A DNA stretch of 64,000 nucleotides from JANQEU01 sp965228045 (GTDB taxonomy: Bacteria; Bacteroidota; Bacteroidia; Cytophagales; Cyclobacteriaceae), in assembly GCA_965228045.1 (NCBI GenBank), contig OZ245789.1, positions 558,001 to 622,000 on the forward strand. The letters run 5' to 3'. Position 1 is the first letter of the stretch; every line of letters starts with the position of its first letter. The notes under the pieces were generated by a model, which saw only the letters and a program-made list of their open reading frames with translations, had not been told where the DNA came from and did not search any database. Of this stretch, positions 19,301-28,500 are shown in pieces. Both the position numbers and the translations under genes were made by a program.

Positions 19301-19322
19301 AGTTGTCGCCACGAGATTTTGA
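13314..19322 (+). CDS. giant secreted protein with Ig-like and four lamin-tail domains
   Basis: A 2002-residue exported protein (signal peptide MPAKFYLYSGIMALSLNAFS). An N-terminal concanavalin-like sandwich (about 22-225) is followed by roughly eleven Big_5-type Ig modules; each ends in a pattern like IEDLYGNSAIRKVDFVYD. Four lamin-tail domains are inserted, starting near residues 326 (VVINEFLSDP), 1223 (IIISEIMADP), 1477 (IIFTEIMSDP) and 1734 (LIISEILFNP). The C-terminal 100 residues form a FlgD-like Ig domain (MWDGTDSNGKVVRVGHYIILF), resembling the type B T9SS sorting domain. Probably a surface adhesin or matrix protein; no enzyme domain was seen. Transcribed divergently from asd across 54 bp. 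Confidence 0.85.
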   Translation: MPAKFYLYSGIMALSLNAFSQFSDDFSDGTFLMDPEWQGDTEAFETFDEQLRSNNDPDAGGLNAYYLSTASTVAFNATWEFEVDLQFNTSGVNYVDFFLMSDASDLKVAENGYFIRIGDTSDEIVLYKISGGMVSPMIDENEGITDAAGSSLRIRVTRSLEDLWSLEIDNGKTGSFDLSGTIVDSDITISGYCGILIEQSSANAAVNGHYFDNISVNGSVYPDVIAPSVDTVFAESETQVAVIFSEDIEPVSAENVNNYSIPGISVNSAVQEVGDNRQVNLMTSGLISGQSYQLILSGIEDLYENTMDDTTVTFEYLDFSEVGFRDVVINEFLSDPIPSIGLPEYDFIELYNPTDYFFNIGGWTISDEAGTSDEIPSFVLRPDAYVMLCDPGAVGSYESYGDVIGVSGFPNLNTTGDSIILRNNAQIVIDKIGYDDPPSDGVSSEQINPHKSCSDFSNFLPSNSQSGGSPGLQNTVFDGSPDITGPEIQSIEILAPDSISISFDESLDEGSIVTAVISISGIQSIATTIINPAIIHLKLQEALQSEVDYELSVSGITDCEGNPILNGDYDFRYDISGPRILETYILRRNEIALVFNEELVESVAENENNYEITENEIKSGSGAQRQDSATHRVHLQLINPLEKDRSYSITVSNMRDSLGNEAARNEVFFTYDSQIDSVIVLASNVLEVIFKGTPNERSLDSDKFSVLNFTNPIKVVRDESDPSILRFELSQNLRENRVYELYGEGIVDEKGNWMSTPAKEFIWDTRGPEVETITNISSNSLDVHFNERIKTLPAVHVKNYQLSTFGNPFEVILLSDKSVRLFLNFDLPVEEKIELSIRNIEDLYGNSAIRKVDFVYDLIPPRVDSVFYHGGNVIRIFASESLDYGSLNGKNFKLDGEDASDLKIYGPDSIMLDVTFPEVRQSLNVGLQVNSWKDRLGNELLNPIEMEINTLNPRISEIVLIDSMQLELTYSKQLPEDVMSHYFQLNQAPVTGESPYQLKLEENFETDEIHHLTAKGIYSTNGIGLAPEEYYFQITDYFDKYQLLDDVTLELMFTTEFETIDLMSFEYDPGIAFVSIDPESPGTLRFIFSKPISPNQYYQLKTRDLFDRWNRRLADNTISFINDTNPPYIHSIESRHFSTIRVLFNEEIDAETVLGSNQYQIGQVQPIAIHLSSAKEIDLQFDTLMTGQSYDLVVKNIGDLSGNYLELDTVRFNYEPPVIPLNRQIIISEIMADPDPSQGLPEIEYIELFNASEQEFSLSSMVLGDPSGVFQLPDFYLGPDQYIALSDGSEIIEYEGITIDKFPSLSNESDSLYLAGIYGSEIDVVDYDISWYGNSEKEVGGFSLEIINPFNPCSSGSNWKASANENGGTPGGINSVYDLARDTIPPQIVTYTISAENILNIEFDEMVILGEIFRVSSETLEIVSIESARNNLFIEFRNIPVDEIQSLLLEGIYDCSGNEIGEDYFEFGIGRAPAFNEIIFTEIMSDPEPSNGLPATEYLEILNRTDDLLSLEGLYLKDATDISQSLGGIISPNEYLVLYPNGDEHFPDGIRVGGWTNLSNSGERISLMMGSTAINSVNYSDEMHKDDSDRDGGISLEILDIDQPCLTVGNWASSRDPSGGSPGENNSWDLSIEDRFAPQLKNVFVPRPDSIQLIFNEGIHQPFGGHIAIAPIMPIDSIVIDFENPEILNLVLSDSLTPDLVYKLAIEGVEDCGGNSSQLFEVDFSVPTFPNHGLIISEILFNPLPNGYDFVEIHNLSDKYFSLPQLSLENDKGKVNLDIKKAIEPAEYLAFTIDKQSLKDLFPGSPGRQHIEMTELPAMNDDEGWLKLVNANGVTIDSIYYLDDFHSKLLKDKEGVSLERFDYNAGTSNWVSSSSLNNFGTPGYKNSQSRMEIQPTKIISANPRIFIPGSGNPGDASQTTIEFEFQHENLIGSVSIMDLDGKMVRRLSQNASFPSRGFFMWDGTDSNGKVVRVGHYIILFQVFNDQGYEATFRETVVVATRF

Positions 19323-19411
19323 AGATCAGGCCTGATTTATCTCATCATTGAGGATCATTATTTTCATTTCGATTACTTTAGCGGATTATTTAGTAGGCGG
19401 GTAAAACCATA

Positions 19412-19795
19412 ATGACTATGGCAGAGAAGAATAAGTATTCAAAAGAAGAATTGGTGGAATTTGAGACTTTGATCAATGAAAAACTTGAAAAAGCTCGCAC
19501 GGAGTTGACCGAATTGAGAGGCTCTCTGACACACAGTTCTGATGAAAGTACGGATGGTACATTTGCCAGTGCAAAAACACTGGAAGATGGTGCCGACACT
19601 GCAGAAAAGGAGCAGTTGTCTCAGCTGGCAGCACGGCAGCAAAAATTTATTAACAACCTGGAAAACGCCTTAATTAGGATTAAAAACGGGACTTACGGTG
19701 TTTGTGTAGATACCGGAAAGCTCATCAGCAAAGAACGATTAAGAGCTGTTCCACACACCATGCATTCCATAGAAGCCAAGCTGAACAAACAGTAG
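19412..19795 (+). CDS. DksA/TraR-family transcription regulator lacking the zinc finger
   Basis: A 127-residue protein: a long coiled coil (about 10-90) with the DxxDxA tip motif at 59-64 (DGADTA), then a DksA-type globular end (TYGVCVDTGKLISKERLRAVPHT). Of the four zinc cysteines of classic DksA only one, Cys98, remains. In Bacteroidota this cysteine-poor form appears common. It likely binds the RNA polymerase secondary channel and tunes stable-RNA promoters. The start is the ATG at 19412 or 19418. The stop TAG shares one base with the GTG start of scpB. Confidence 0.88.
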   Translation: MTMAEKNKYSKEELVEFETLINEKLEKARTELTELRGSLTHSSDESTDGTFASAKTLEDGADTAEKEQLSQLAARQQKFINNLENALIRIKNGTYGVCVDTGKLISKERLRAVPHTMHSIEAKLNKQ

Positions 19796-20355
19796 TGGAT
19801 TATTTAGCCAATCATGTAGAGGCTTTGATATTCTGCTCCCCCTCACCGGTGACGGAGAAGGATCTTATCTCCACGCTGAAGGAAATGTTTGAAGCGGATG
19901 TTCCTCCAAAGGATATTCAGGAAAGCATTATAAAGATTCGTAAGCGCTATGAGTCGGATGAATACTCTTTTGGGTTAGTGGAAAGTGGTGGTGGATACCA
20001 GTTCCTTACAAAACCTGCTTATCAGGCAAGTATCGGTATCCTTCTCAAGCAACAATCCAAAAAGCGCCTTTCAAATTCTTCACTCGAAACCCTCGCCATT
20101 ATTGCTTACAAGCAGCCAGTAACCAAGACAGAAGTAGAGCTCATACGAGGAGTAAATTGCGACTACGCGATTCAAAAGCTTTTGGAGAAAGAGCTGGTTG
20201 AAATTAAAGGAAAAGCCGATTCCGTTGGTCGGCCTTTGCTATATGGGACCAATCAAAAGTTCATGGACTATTTCGGGATCAATGATCTGAAAGAACTCCC
20301 TACCCCAAAAGACTTCGCTACAGAGGAAAATTCCATAGGAGACAATAATGAATAA
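19795..20355 (+). CDS. scpB: segregation and condensation protein B
   Basis: A 186-residue winged-helix partner of SMC-ScpA kleisin. Key segments: HVEALIFCSPSPVTEKDL at the start, and LSNSSLETLAIIAYKQPVTKTEVELIRGVN in the second winged helix, then KGKADSVGRPLLYGT, a signature of the family. The frame is open upstream to 19702, but the GTG at 19795 gives the normal N-terminus and overlaps the dksA-like stop as TAGTG. The next gene starts 8 nt before its end. scpA and smc are not in the window. Confidence 0.95.
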   Translation: MDYLANHVEALIFCSPSPVTEKDLISTLKEMFEADVPPKDIQESIIKIRKRYESDEYSFGLVESGGGYQFLTKPAYQASIGILLKQQSKKRLSNSSLETLAIIAYKQPVTKTEVELIRGVNCDYAIQKLLEKELVEIKGKADSVGRPLLYGTNQKFMDYFGINDLKELPTPKDFATEENSIGDNNE

Positions 20356-21124
20356 GCCGCGCAAAAGCCGCGACAATAAAAAGACTCAAAAGCCGTCTGC
20401 TCCAGAACTCATTCGGCTGAATAAGTTCATCGCGAATGCTGGTGTCTGTTCGCGCAGGGAGGCGGATAATTTGATTCAGAAAGGTGAGATTACCGTAAAT
20501 GGAACCATAGTCACCGAGCTTGGCGCAAAGGTCAAATCGTCTGACAAAATAAAGTATCAGGGAAAGCTTCTTCGCTCTGAAAAATTACAATATGTCCTCC
20601 TTAACAAGCCAAAAGATTTCATTACGACTTTGGACGATCCTCAGGGAAGAAAAACAGTCATGACGCTGGTAAGCAAAGCCTGTCGCGAAAGGATCTATCC
20701 GGTGGGTAGACTTGACCGTGCCACCACTGGATTGTTACTTTTTACGAATGATGGAGATCTTGCTAAAAAACTTACCCATCCTTCTCACTTGTTTAAAAAA
20801 ATCTACCAGGTCAACCTGGACAAGCCTCTTACCAATAACCACTTTGAGGAAATCCTGGAAGGACTAAATCTCGATGACGGAAAGGCTGTAGTAGACGAGT
20901 TGGCAATCCTGGATGAAGAGAGATTGAACATTGGTGTTCAATTGCATATTGGTAGAAACAGAATCGTAAGGAGGATTTTCGAGCACCTTGGATATAAAGT
21001 GACCAAACTGGACCGAGTGATGCTCGGGTCACTGACTAAAAGAGATCTACCGCGAGGTAAATGGCGACACCTCAATCAAATGGAGATTCGAAACCTCAAA
21101 AACGATGTCAGAAAAGCTCCTTAA
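20348..21124 (+). CDS. RsuA/RluB-type 23S or 16S rRNA pseudouridine synthase
   Basis: A 258-residue enzyme with a basic N-terminal tail, an S4 RNA-binding domain (IRLNKFIANAGVCSRREAD) and the pseudouridine synthase core with catalytic Asp in VGRLDRATTGLLLFTNDGDL. The order S4 then RsuA-type core fits RluB best; the target uridine cannot be told from sequence. It overlaps scpB by 8 nt, a linkage seen in many bacteria (scpB-rluB). Its stop overlaps the convergent gene's stop by 4 nt. Confidence 0.93.
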   Translation: MNKPRKSRDNKKTQKPSAPELIRLNKFIANAGVCSRREADNLIQKGEITVNGTIVTELGAKVKSSDKIKYQGKLLRSEKLQYVLLNKPKDFITTLDDPQGRKTVMTLVSKACRERIYPVGRLDRATTGLLLFTNDGDLAKKLTHPSHLFKKIYQVNLDKPLTNNHFEEILEGLNLDDGKAVVDELAILDEERLNIGVQLHIGRNRIVRRIFEHLGYKVTKLDRVMLGSLTKRDLPRGKWRHLNQMEIRNLKNDVRKAP

Positions 21125-23364
21125 TTCATCGAATTACTAAGAATTCTCAGGTCCCTGTCAATAATTACATGCACAAAAGCGGGTGACTGATCAGTTTCAA
21201 TTGTAGGATTATAATTACCAACCGAACCAAACAGATTCAGGCACTCGTCACTTACCCTGAAGGTCTTGTTTATAAAGAATGATGGTGCACCTTCTACCAT
21301 CTTCATGGACTCGATCTGGCCCCGGTCTGACAGGCGAGTAAGGAAGACCCTGGATGTTGTATTCGAACCGACGGTCCGAATCATGTTTTCATCCATTCCC
21401 TTAATTTCATTGTAGTTCCCAACCAGGATCAACCCATCTGATACAGGAATGAGGTCCACTATATCATTTTTCCCTTCCAGGGACTGCGTCCATTGAATAT
21501 CACCAAGTATGCTGTAACTGGATATGGACAATACGTTATTTTGGAGAATGTCTTTTTGAAAATCCTGGCCCTTGAACGTAATGACAAGAGAATTGGTCCT
21601 TTCCACAAAAGTCAGCGTTCTGGGGTAATCAGTTTGAATCAGCGTGCTGTTCAGAATTTCTTCCCCGCTTCCATCCAAAATCATCAGCTGGTTGAGTTGT
21701 TCACCGGTCTCCAGGTCATTTGCGTTTAAAACCAATGAAATTCCTCCGGGGACTGGCTTCATGACAGCCACCCTTGTGTCGATAGGATTTTCCGACAACT
21801 CTGTCGACAAAGCATATTCTTTTATCCATCCGGCACGACCATTTGGAGCTACGCCCATTACATAAGCCGTCATGGTTTCGCCGACTCTTTTCACTCCGGC
21901 GATAAAGGCTGATTTGTCAAAATTCTCAATCCTATGGGTGGTAATAGGTTCCGAACCAAGCGCTTCCGGGAATGGCACCTCGGAGATTTGATTGGGATAA
22001 GACAAGTTTCGGTAATTGGTCGGCTCTGGTATTGCATCCACTGTCAGGGTATCAAAGATTATTTGTCTAACCTGTGAGACATAACGATCATAATTCTGTT
22101 CATTATTGGTTCTTTCATCCCGAACATACTGCATGATTCCCTGCTCGCCATTGTAACGTTCACCAAGGAAATCGCCATATTTTGCGTGGTTAATAGTATT
22201 ATTTCTTGACTGAATGTTCCCAAGTAAAGTATCGGCATCCACAATTTTGGTGATCATCTGTCCATACAAGTACAGTTTACGGCCCTGGTCAATTATCGCT
22301 TCCGGTTCGGATGGATTTTCCAGATCGCGGCTTAGTAACTCCTGATACAAGAGGTCGTGCTTGGCCTCCTTATAAAGGAAAATCGATTCAATAACAGATT
22401 GTAAATCAAACTTTCGAAGTGTAAAAAGTAATTCTTTTGAAATATCGAGCAGCTCAAACTCATCACTCCGCCATTCCGATTCCACTTTTTCCAGAACTTG
22501 ATTGGTACGATCATCTTCCCTGGCTAAATCAAGTCTCAGTTGGTCGATATTTTCTTTAATATAGGCTCTCGTATCGTCCACCCACTTTGCATAATTCCAG
22601 ATTTCTATTTCGTCCACCAGGAAATTGATCTCTGCCGACAGACCATCTAACCTATAAACGGATAAATCATGAACATCCCAAACCTGGTTGTACCCAATCT
22701 CGTAGGCTTGAATAAGTTCTTTGTATTTGTTGAAAAACCGCTCGGCCTCGAAATATTCAGATTTCATCGCTTCAAATTGCGTATCAACGTCCTCATTATA
22801 CAAAAGGAGGAGATCATTGTAAGACTGATACTTTCCAATCAGGGCGGTATAAATCTTATGAGCCTGATCATAGTGACTAAAACTTTGGGTAAAGTTCTCA
22901 TAGATGGGTGGTGCCTTTTCAACAAATTCTTCCAAAATCGGAATGTATGTAGTCATCAGGGCATTGACCGTATCAAATTCTACAACGGCCCGACCTTTGT
23001 CATCAAAGTATCCAAGGTTAAAATACAATTCTTCGTTGCGCCTAATCTCTTTATCATCAATTACCATTCTGGATTTGCTGAGATATTCCAACGCCTTGCG
23101 TGCATTGCCATCTTTATGGGCAAATTGAGACAACACGTCACTGTTTAAAAACCGATCCAGGTAAACAAGTCCCAACTGAAAGTCAATGCTAATTTCATCC
23201 GGATTCTCGACCTTGAATTCTTTCAGAAGAATTGGTATTCCGGCTGATGGAACGTCAAGTATTTGAGGTAGAACTTCATCGTATTTTACTTTCTTATCGG
23301 CAAATTGACCAGTTGCACTGCTTGAAATCAATATGAAAGACGCAATTATTGATATTTTTTTCAT
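21121..23364 (-). CDS. unknown periplasmic protein of the CHAT/OmpA operon
   Basis: A 747-residue protein with signal peptide MKKISIIASFILISSSATGQ. The first half (about 25-430) is mostly helical with long charged helices, possibly TPR-like at its start (ALEYLSKSRM, ELYFNLGYFDDKG). The second half (about 460-747) is beta-rich with propeller-like strands (GLILVGNYNEIKG, CLNLFGSVGNYN). No known family is recognised. It is the last gene of the operon, 12 nt after the PD40/OmpA gene; its role is likely tied to that protein and the CHAT protein. Confidence 0.7.
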   Translation of the reverse strand: MKKISIIASFILISSSATGQFADKKVKYDEVLPQILDVPSAGIPILLKEFKVENPDEISIDFQLGLVYLDRFLNSDVLSQFAHKDGNARKALEYLSKSRMVIDDKEIRRNEELYFNLGYFDDKGRAVVEFDTVNALMTTYIPILEEFVEKAPPIYENFTQSFSHYDQAHKIYTALIGKYQSYNDLLLLYNEDVDTQFEAMKSEYFEAERFFNKYKELIQAYEIGYNQVWDVHDLSVYRLDGLSAEINFLVDEIEIWNYAKWVDDTRAYIKENIDQLRLDLAREDDRTNQVLEKVESEWRSDEFELLDISKELLFTLRKFDLQSVIESIFLYKEAKHDLLYQELLSRDLENPSEPEAIIDQGRKLYLYGQMITKIVDADTLLGNIQSRNNTINHAKYGDFLGERYNGEQGIMQYVRDERTNNEQNYDRYVSQVRQIIFDTLTVDAIPEPTNYRNLSYPNQISEVPFPEALGSEPITTHRIENFDKSAFIAGVKRVGETMTAYVMGVAPNGRAGWIKEYALSTELSENPIDTRVAVMKPVPGGISLVLNANDLETGEQLNQLMILDGSGEEILNSTLIQTDYPRTLTFVERTNSLVITFKGQDFQKDILQNNVLSISSYSILGDIQWTQSLEGKNDIVDLIPVSDGLILVGNYNEIKGMDENMIRTVGSNTTSRVFLTRLSDRGQIESMKMVEGAPSFFINKTFRVSDECLNLFGSVGNYNPTIETDQSPAFVHVIIDRDLRILSNSMN

Positions 23365-23376
23365 GGCGCGTTAGGA

Positions 23377-25521
23377 TTAGATGGCTACAATTTTGAGGAC
23401 GACTCGTCTGTTCTTGGCTCTATTTTCCGGAGAGTCGTTTGGCACAATAGGTTGAGTTTCTCCAAGTCCGTTCGCGGTAAATCTATCCTCGGAAACTTTA
23501 TTCTCAATCATAAACCTTACTACACTTTGAGCTCTTCTTTCCGAAAGTCTTTGATTGTAATCGGCAGGTCCCACGTCATCAGAATGGGCATTTATCTCCA
23601 CATTTAGTGTCGGATTTTCCTTCATCAGGTCAATCACGCGTTGAAGTTCCACATAAGATATCTCATCCAACTGGTCCGAACCAGATGCGAAGAGAATGTC
23701 CTTCAGGGTGAGATTTGTTCCTTCCTTTAGGGGCTGTAGATTCAGGTTAATGGCAAATCCCATTCCTGCGGATGCACCGGAACCCGAAATGCTTGTTCCG
23801 CTACCTGCAGAGGTAGTTCCATCATTATTGACAGCTACCAGATCCTCACCTTCGGGAGTGACATCGATAACTGTACTATTGAAGGCATAACCCTGATCAC
23901 TTGTGGCTTCGATTTCATATCGATCACCGACTCTTAGGGCCACGGTACCATTGCCATCGGTTTCAATTACCTCATCCCTGTTTCGGTTCCGAATTCGAAC
24001 CCGCGATCTGACTCGACCATTATTAGTCAGGTCGGCTATATTTATTTCGACATCCCTCTTAATTGGAGTCATTTCCACATCACGGGAATAATCCCGATAC
24101 ACGACCAGATCCGAGACATCAAACAGGAAGACTTCGCTATTAAAATTCTCTTTGTCCACGATTACCTCATAAGTATTGCCAAGCGGCAAGTCCAGCACTA
24201 TTTTACCATCCGGAGCATTTTCAACATCCGTTATGAAACTTGTCTCACCCTGTATTTTCACTTTAATATTTGCAGAGATGGGTTCAAAAATGTCAATGTC
24301 AAAGACATTCAAATTCAATTGGGCGGATTGATAAAGTTGAATGTCCTGGTAGATTTCCTGATACTCATCTACCTGACTCAGGTCATAAAAGAACGATTGG
24401 GAAGTGAAGCCCTCTTTTCTGATTTCAATGTTGTAATTGTTTCCAACCGCCAGAACCACCGAGTAAAATCCATCCCCGGCATTATTGGTCATTTTCATGA
24501 TCTCTTTGGAAGTGAACGCATCGCTTACCACGATTTCGGCTTGAACTCCTTCACCATTGTCACCATTTGTAATATTTCCCTGAATCACATTATTCTTAAA
24601 CTGCCTCAGGTGAGGAGGTATTTCTACCGAATAGATGTCTTTGGAATCATACACGTAATAAAGCAGATCTCCCTGCGCGGAGATACTGGCGAACTGGTCT
24701 GTTTGTGGCGTGTTCACATAGGATAAGGCTGTAGGAGGTTGCCAGTCACCTACCACATCAAGTTGTGTTTGATAAAGGTCGTATTCACCAATTCCACCTA
24801 ATCTGTTAGATGCAAAAATGATGGTCTTATTATCAGCCATTATTCTTGGTGCCTTTTCACACTCCATATTAATTGGATAGGGCATCTTTTCCGGTTCGGC
24901 CCATGTTCCATCAGGATTTCTCGATGAACTGTAAATGCTATAGCAGGCTTTGTTTACCCAGAGTTTTTGCAGGTCTTTTTCATAAGGACCCTCATAATTT
25001 TGTCTCACAAAATAAAGGGTATTCCCGTCGGCAGATATTGATGGAAATCCCTCATAGTCAGAGGTGTTAATTGGGTAGCCGATGTTTTTTGGCTCGCTCC
25101 AGGAATCACCGCCTTCTCTCTCGGAGTACCATATGTCTTCGCGTCCCATTCCTCCTTCCCGAAAAGAGGCAAAAAAGAATAGAAAGTTTCCATCGAAGCT
25201 AATGCTTGGTCCACCTACCAGATCTGTAGAGTCACCAAAATTATTGATATTATCAAGTCCGATAAGTTCTGTCCATTCACCATCTACTTTGCGGGATTCA
25301 AATAACTCATACTTACCTCTCTTATTTGACTCTACGATCATTGTCTTACCATCCGCCGATATAGAAGGAGCATAATCAATCTTATCGCTGTTAAAAGCAT
25401 CGATGGGTTTGGCCGTGGATTTATAAAAATTCATCGTATCGGCCAGGGTATTTAATGTGATTTCCTGGGCTGAAAGCGAAGAAGAGATCAGGAGGATCAG
25501 CGCAAATAATTCTTTCTTCAT
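23377..25521 (-). CDS. PorE-like PD40/OmpA-family envelope protein
   Basis: A 714-residue exported protein (signal peptide ends at SLSAQ). Order: WD40-like PD40 propeller at about 48-300 (repeats such as APSISADGKTMIVESNKRG, FPSISADGNTLYF), carboxypeptidase-regulatory-like beta domains at about 311-580 (QGNITNGDNGEGVQAEIVV), and an OmpA C-terminal domain at 606-714. The OmpA domain has the peptidoglycan-binding set NAHSDDVGPADYNQRLSERRA and GLGETQP. This is the architecture of T9SS PorE and related proteins minus the N-terminal TPR part. It would sit in the periplasm or outer membrane, held by peptidoglycan. It lies 26 nt after the CHAT gene. Confidence 0.85.
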   Translation of the reverse strand: MKKELFALILLISSSLSAQEITLNTLADTMNFYKSTAKPIDAFNSDKIDYAPSISADGKTMIVESNKRGKYELFESRKVDGEWTELIGLDNINNFGDSTDLVGGPSISFDGNFLFFFASFREGGMGREDIWYSEREGGDSWSEPKNIGYPINTSDYEGFPSISADGNTLYFVRQNYEGPYEKDLQKLWVNKACYSIYSSSRNPDGTWAEPEKMPYPINMECEKAPRIMADNKTIIFASNRLGGIGEYDLYQTQLDVVGDWQPPTALSYVNTPQTDQFASISAQGDLLYYVYDSKDIYSVEIPPHLRQFKNNVIQGNITNGDNGEGVQAEIVVSDAFTSKEIMKMTNNAGDGFYSVVLAVGNNYNIEIRKEGFTSQSFFYDLSQVDEYQEIYQDIQLYQSAQLNLNVFDIDIFEPISANIKVKIQGETSFITDVENAPDGKIVLDLPLGNTYEVIVDKENFNSEVFLFDVSDLVVYRDYSRDVEMTPIKRDVEINIADLTNNGRVRSRVRIRNRNRDEVIETDGNGTVALRVGDRYEIEATSDQGYAFNSTVIDVTPEGEDLVAVNNDGTTSAGSGTSISGSGASAGMGFAINLNLQPLKEGTNLTLKDILFASGSDQLDEISYVELQRVIDLMKENPTLNVEINAHSDDVGPADYNQRLSERRAQSVVRFMIENKVSEDRFTANGLGETQPIVPNDSPENRAKNRRVVLKIVAI

Positions 25522-25547
25522 GGTTGGGTAGGTGATATGGTCTTAGG

Positions 25548-28500
25548 TCAAATTCCTAGCATTACAAAGGCACCCCAAAAATAGGGGTGAGGAAAATCAT
25601 TCTTTACAGTTTGTATAGCGTTGTTAAAGGCTTCGGTTTTAGTCTTCCCCGAAAACCATTCATTGTAAAATGTCGACATTAGGAGCTGCGTTGTGGCGTC
25701 ATTTACTTTCCACAGGCTCATCACCAGATTCTGGGCCCCGGCTACCATAAAAGATCTTTGAAGACCGTAGACACCTTCACCATTTTTTACCTCGCCAAGT
25801 CCTGTTTCACAAGCAGACATTACCACAAGATCTGTATTGTCCAGATTCAGGTTCATGGCTTCATATGCTGTAAGTATACCATCTTCTTCGCCGGGAAGGC
25901 TTTCGTTTCGAATGGTATTCTCAGCTCCGGCAAACAACAATCCTGATCGCATCAATGGGTTGAATCGCTGACTTCGACTGGCCAGTCCATCGTCCTCTTC
26001 GTCCACCTGAATGTCCTCCAGAAAAAAACCATGTGTGGCAACATGGAAAATCTTTGGACTGTTTAGTTTCTTGATGTTGTCCTCGGAAGCCCTTACCTCC
26101 GTGTACGTTTCAAACTGCCATGCTTTGGATTCCAGAATGTTTGCGATGTTGTTTATTTCTTCCAGTGTACCTGGTAATTCCGCCACATTGTCGCCAAAGC
26201 TATATCTCATGCCATCTTCATCCACGAGGGCGGCCAGGGTTTCCATTTGGGTTTTGTCGAGGTTATACTTTGGAAATCCAAATACCTGTGCGACGTTGGA
26301 CGGATTGCTATTTGCATCCGATTCTACCAGTTCGCGAGTATTTGACAGCAGCCGCAGGTTGTACCTCTCCAGAACATATTCATTCTCTTCCGGATCCAAT
26401 AGCGTAGATATATTCACTTTATTAAATATCCCGTCCGCAGAGATATAAATGTTGCTTACGGACTTGGTGATTTCCTTGTCAATTGGCTGCCAGAAGAGCT
26501 CATAAGATTTCGTGTCCTCCAGCTTATAGACGATACTATTTTTATACACTTTGAAGCCTCGGTCCTCCAGGACATCTCCATTGGCAAGCACCACAATTCT
26601 CGGTGACTCCGAGAAGCTCTCTACAATCAGTGTTGCATAGAGAATCGAATCATTTCGTAGGTTTTTCCTGATCCGTATGATTTCCATGGCGGCATCTCTA
26701 TCCCCAAGTTTACCCTTTACATCTTCCCAGGTGACCTGCTCTTTTTCGAATTCCCGGGCAAATTCCGAAGATAGCAATGACAATTGCTTTTCGAGATCAT
26801 TGGCCTTATCCTCCATCAAAGCAATGTCTATCTTGTTTTCCTCAATTTCCTCCCTGGAAAGAGAAAGCGATTTCACAATGTTTTCCTTCAAGGCAATCCA
26901 TTCATTGAAAAGACCAATCAGTTGCTGATTACCGCTATTCAGAATTCGGTTTCTTACTTTGTTAGTAGCATTTAGCAATAGGGCCTTAGTTGCGAGTTGG
27001 AGGTCATACATTTGGATAAGCATCTCATTCCGCTCTTCCAGACTACCGAAGTTTTGTAGCACATATTCCACCGCAAAGTCCATGTACGCGTCAAAAACTG
27101 GCTTTATTTTTCCGTAAAACGCACTTTTTTCGCTTTCACTTAATGCGGGAAAATATTCTTCGATATTTTGAAGGTACTTCGAAATGACGATCCCATAATT
27201 TTCTTTCGCTGTCTCATAGTCACCGGTAATTTGTGCAATTGATGCCAATCCATAGACCGCATAGGCGTAGTCCGGATGATCTTCACCCAGTATCCTCAAT
27301 CTAATTCCTGCCACCTGCTCATAATACAATTTTGCCCTTTCGAAATTTTCGAGTGCCTGCTCAAGGACGGCCAGGTTATAAAGTGTGCCTGCATAAGTTG
27401 GGTGGTCTGTCCCAAATATTTTCTCATCTATTTCCAGGGACTCCAGATAGAGATCCTTCGCTCTTTCGTATTCCTCATTCTTTTCGTAGATGGAGGCCAG
27501 GTTATGCAGTGTGCTGGAATACAAAGGATGTTCCTTTCCAAGGATTTCCTCATCGATTTCCAGTACTTCTTCCAGAAGTTCCTGTGCCTTTTCAGAGTTC
27601 CCTTCCATTTGGAATAATGTCGCAAGATTTTCCAGGGCAGTCGCGTAATCCGGTGAAAGCTTACCAAATTCTGATTCATAGATTCCCAATGCTTCCTGAA
27701 ATAGGGGTTTAGCGGCCTTTATATTTCCCATTTTTTGATACAATAGCGCGAGACCATTTATGGTCGAAGCATAAAGAATGTGCTGCTTTCCCAGGCTGGA
27801 TTCATAAATCTCAATGGCCCGACGAAAGTAGGTCTCTGCATTTGTGTAATCCGCTGTTAGTTTTTTGGCATTAGCCAGGTTGCTGAGGGTGTAGGCTAGT
27901 GATGGGTCATCTCCTTCTACGATGGCTTCTTTTTTGTTTTTTATGGCATCGAGAATGCCTAAGGCCTCGGTATACCGGGCAGTGGCCAGGTACAATAATC
28001 CAAGGTTTTCATAAGTTGTCAGATAATCAAGATTATCCTCCCCGAAATTCTGTCTTTTGATATTCACCGCATCTACCAGATAAATTTCAGCAGACTGGTA
28101 GTTTCCCATTAATTGCAGCAACGAGGAATAATTTGCAGCTACAGTCGCATACTCAGGATGGTTGTGACCAAAAGTTGATTCAAACACCGATAAACACGAC
28201 AGATATTGTTTTTCGGCCACACCGTACTGACCTAGTTCTCCATAAACACCGGCTAGTGTATTTCTGACATACGCCGACTGAATCGAATTACCACCATAGC
28301 TCGCAATGGCGGCATCCAGGGCAGCGTCAATGGCTGTTTTAGCCTCACTGTACTTCCCGGTGACGGTCTTTATTTTAGCCTTTTGATTCAATAAAGCATA
28401 AATTCTGGCATTTATTTTTTCCTTTTCAGCAATCTCGATTGCACGATTGATGGCATTTATTGCATTGGAAAGATTGCCAAACTGAGTTTCAATTATACTC

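Noticed and set aside
19325..19336. ATCAGGCCTGAT as a terminator of the giant protein gene
   Set aside because: The palindrome has no room for a loop and no T run follows; left as a chance dyad.
22669..23148. A 159-codon open frame on the plus strand
   Set aside because: Antisense shadow of the 747-residue periplasmic protein, with no start signal or domain.
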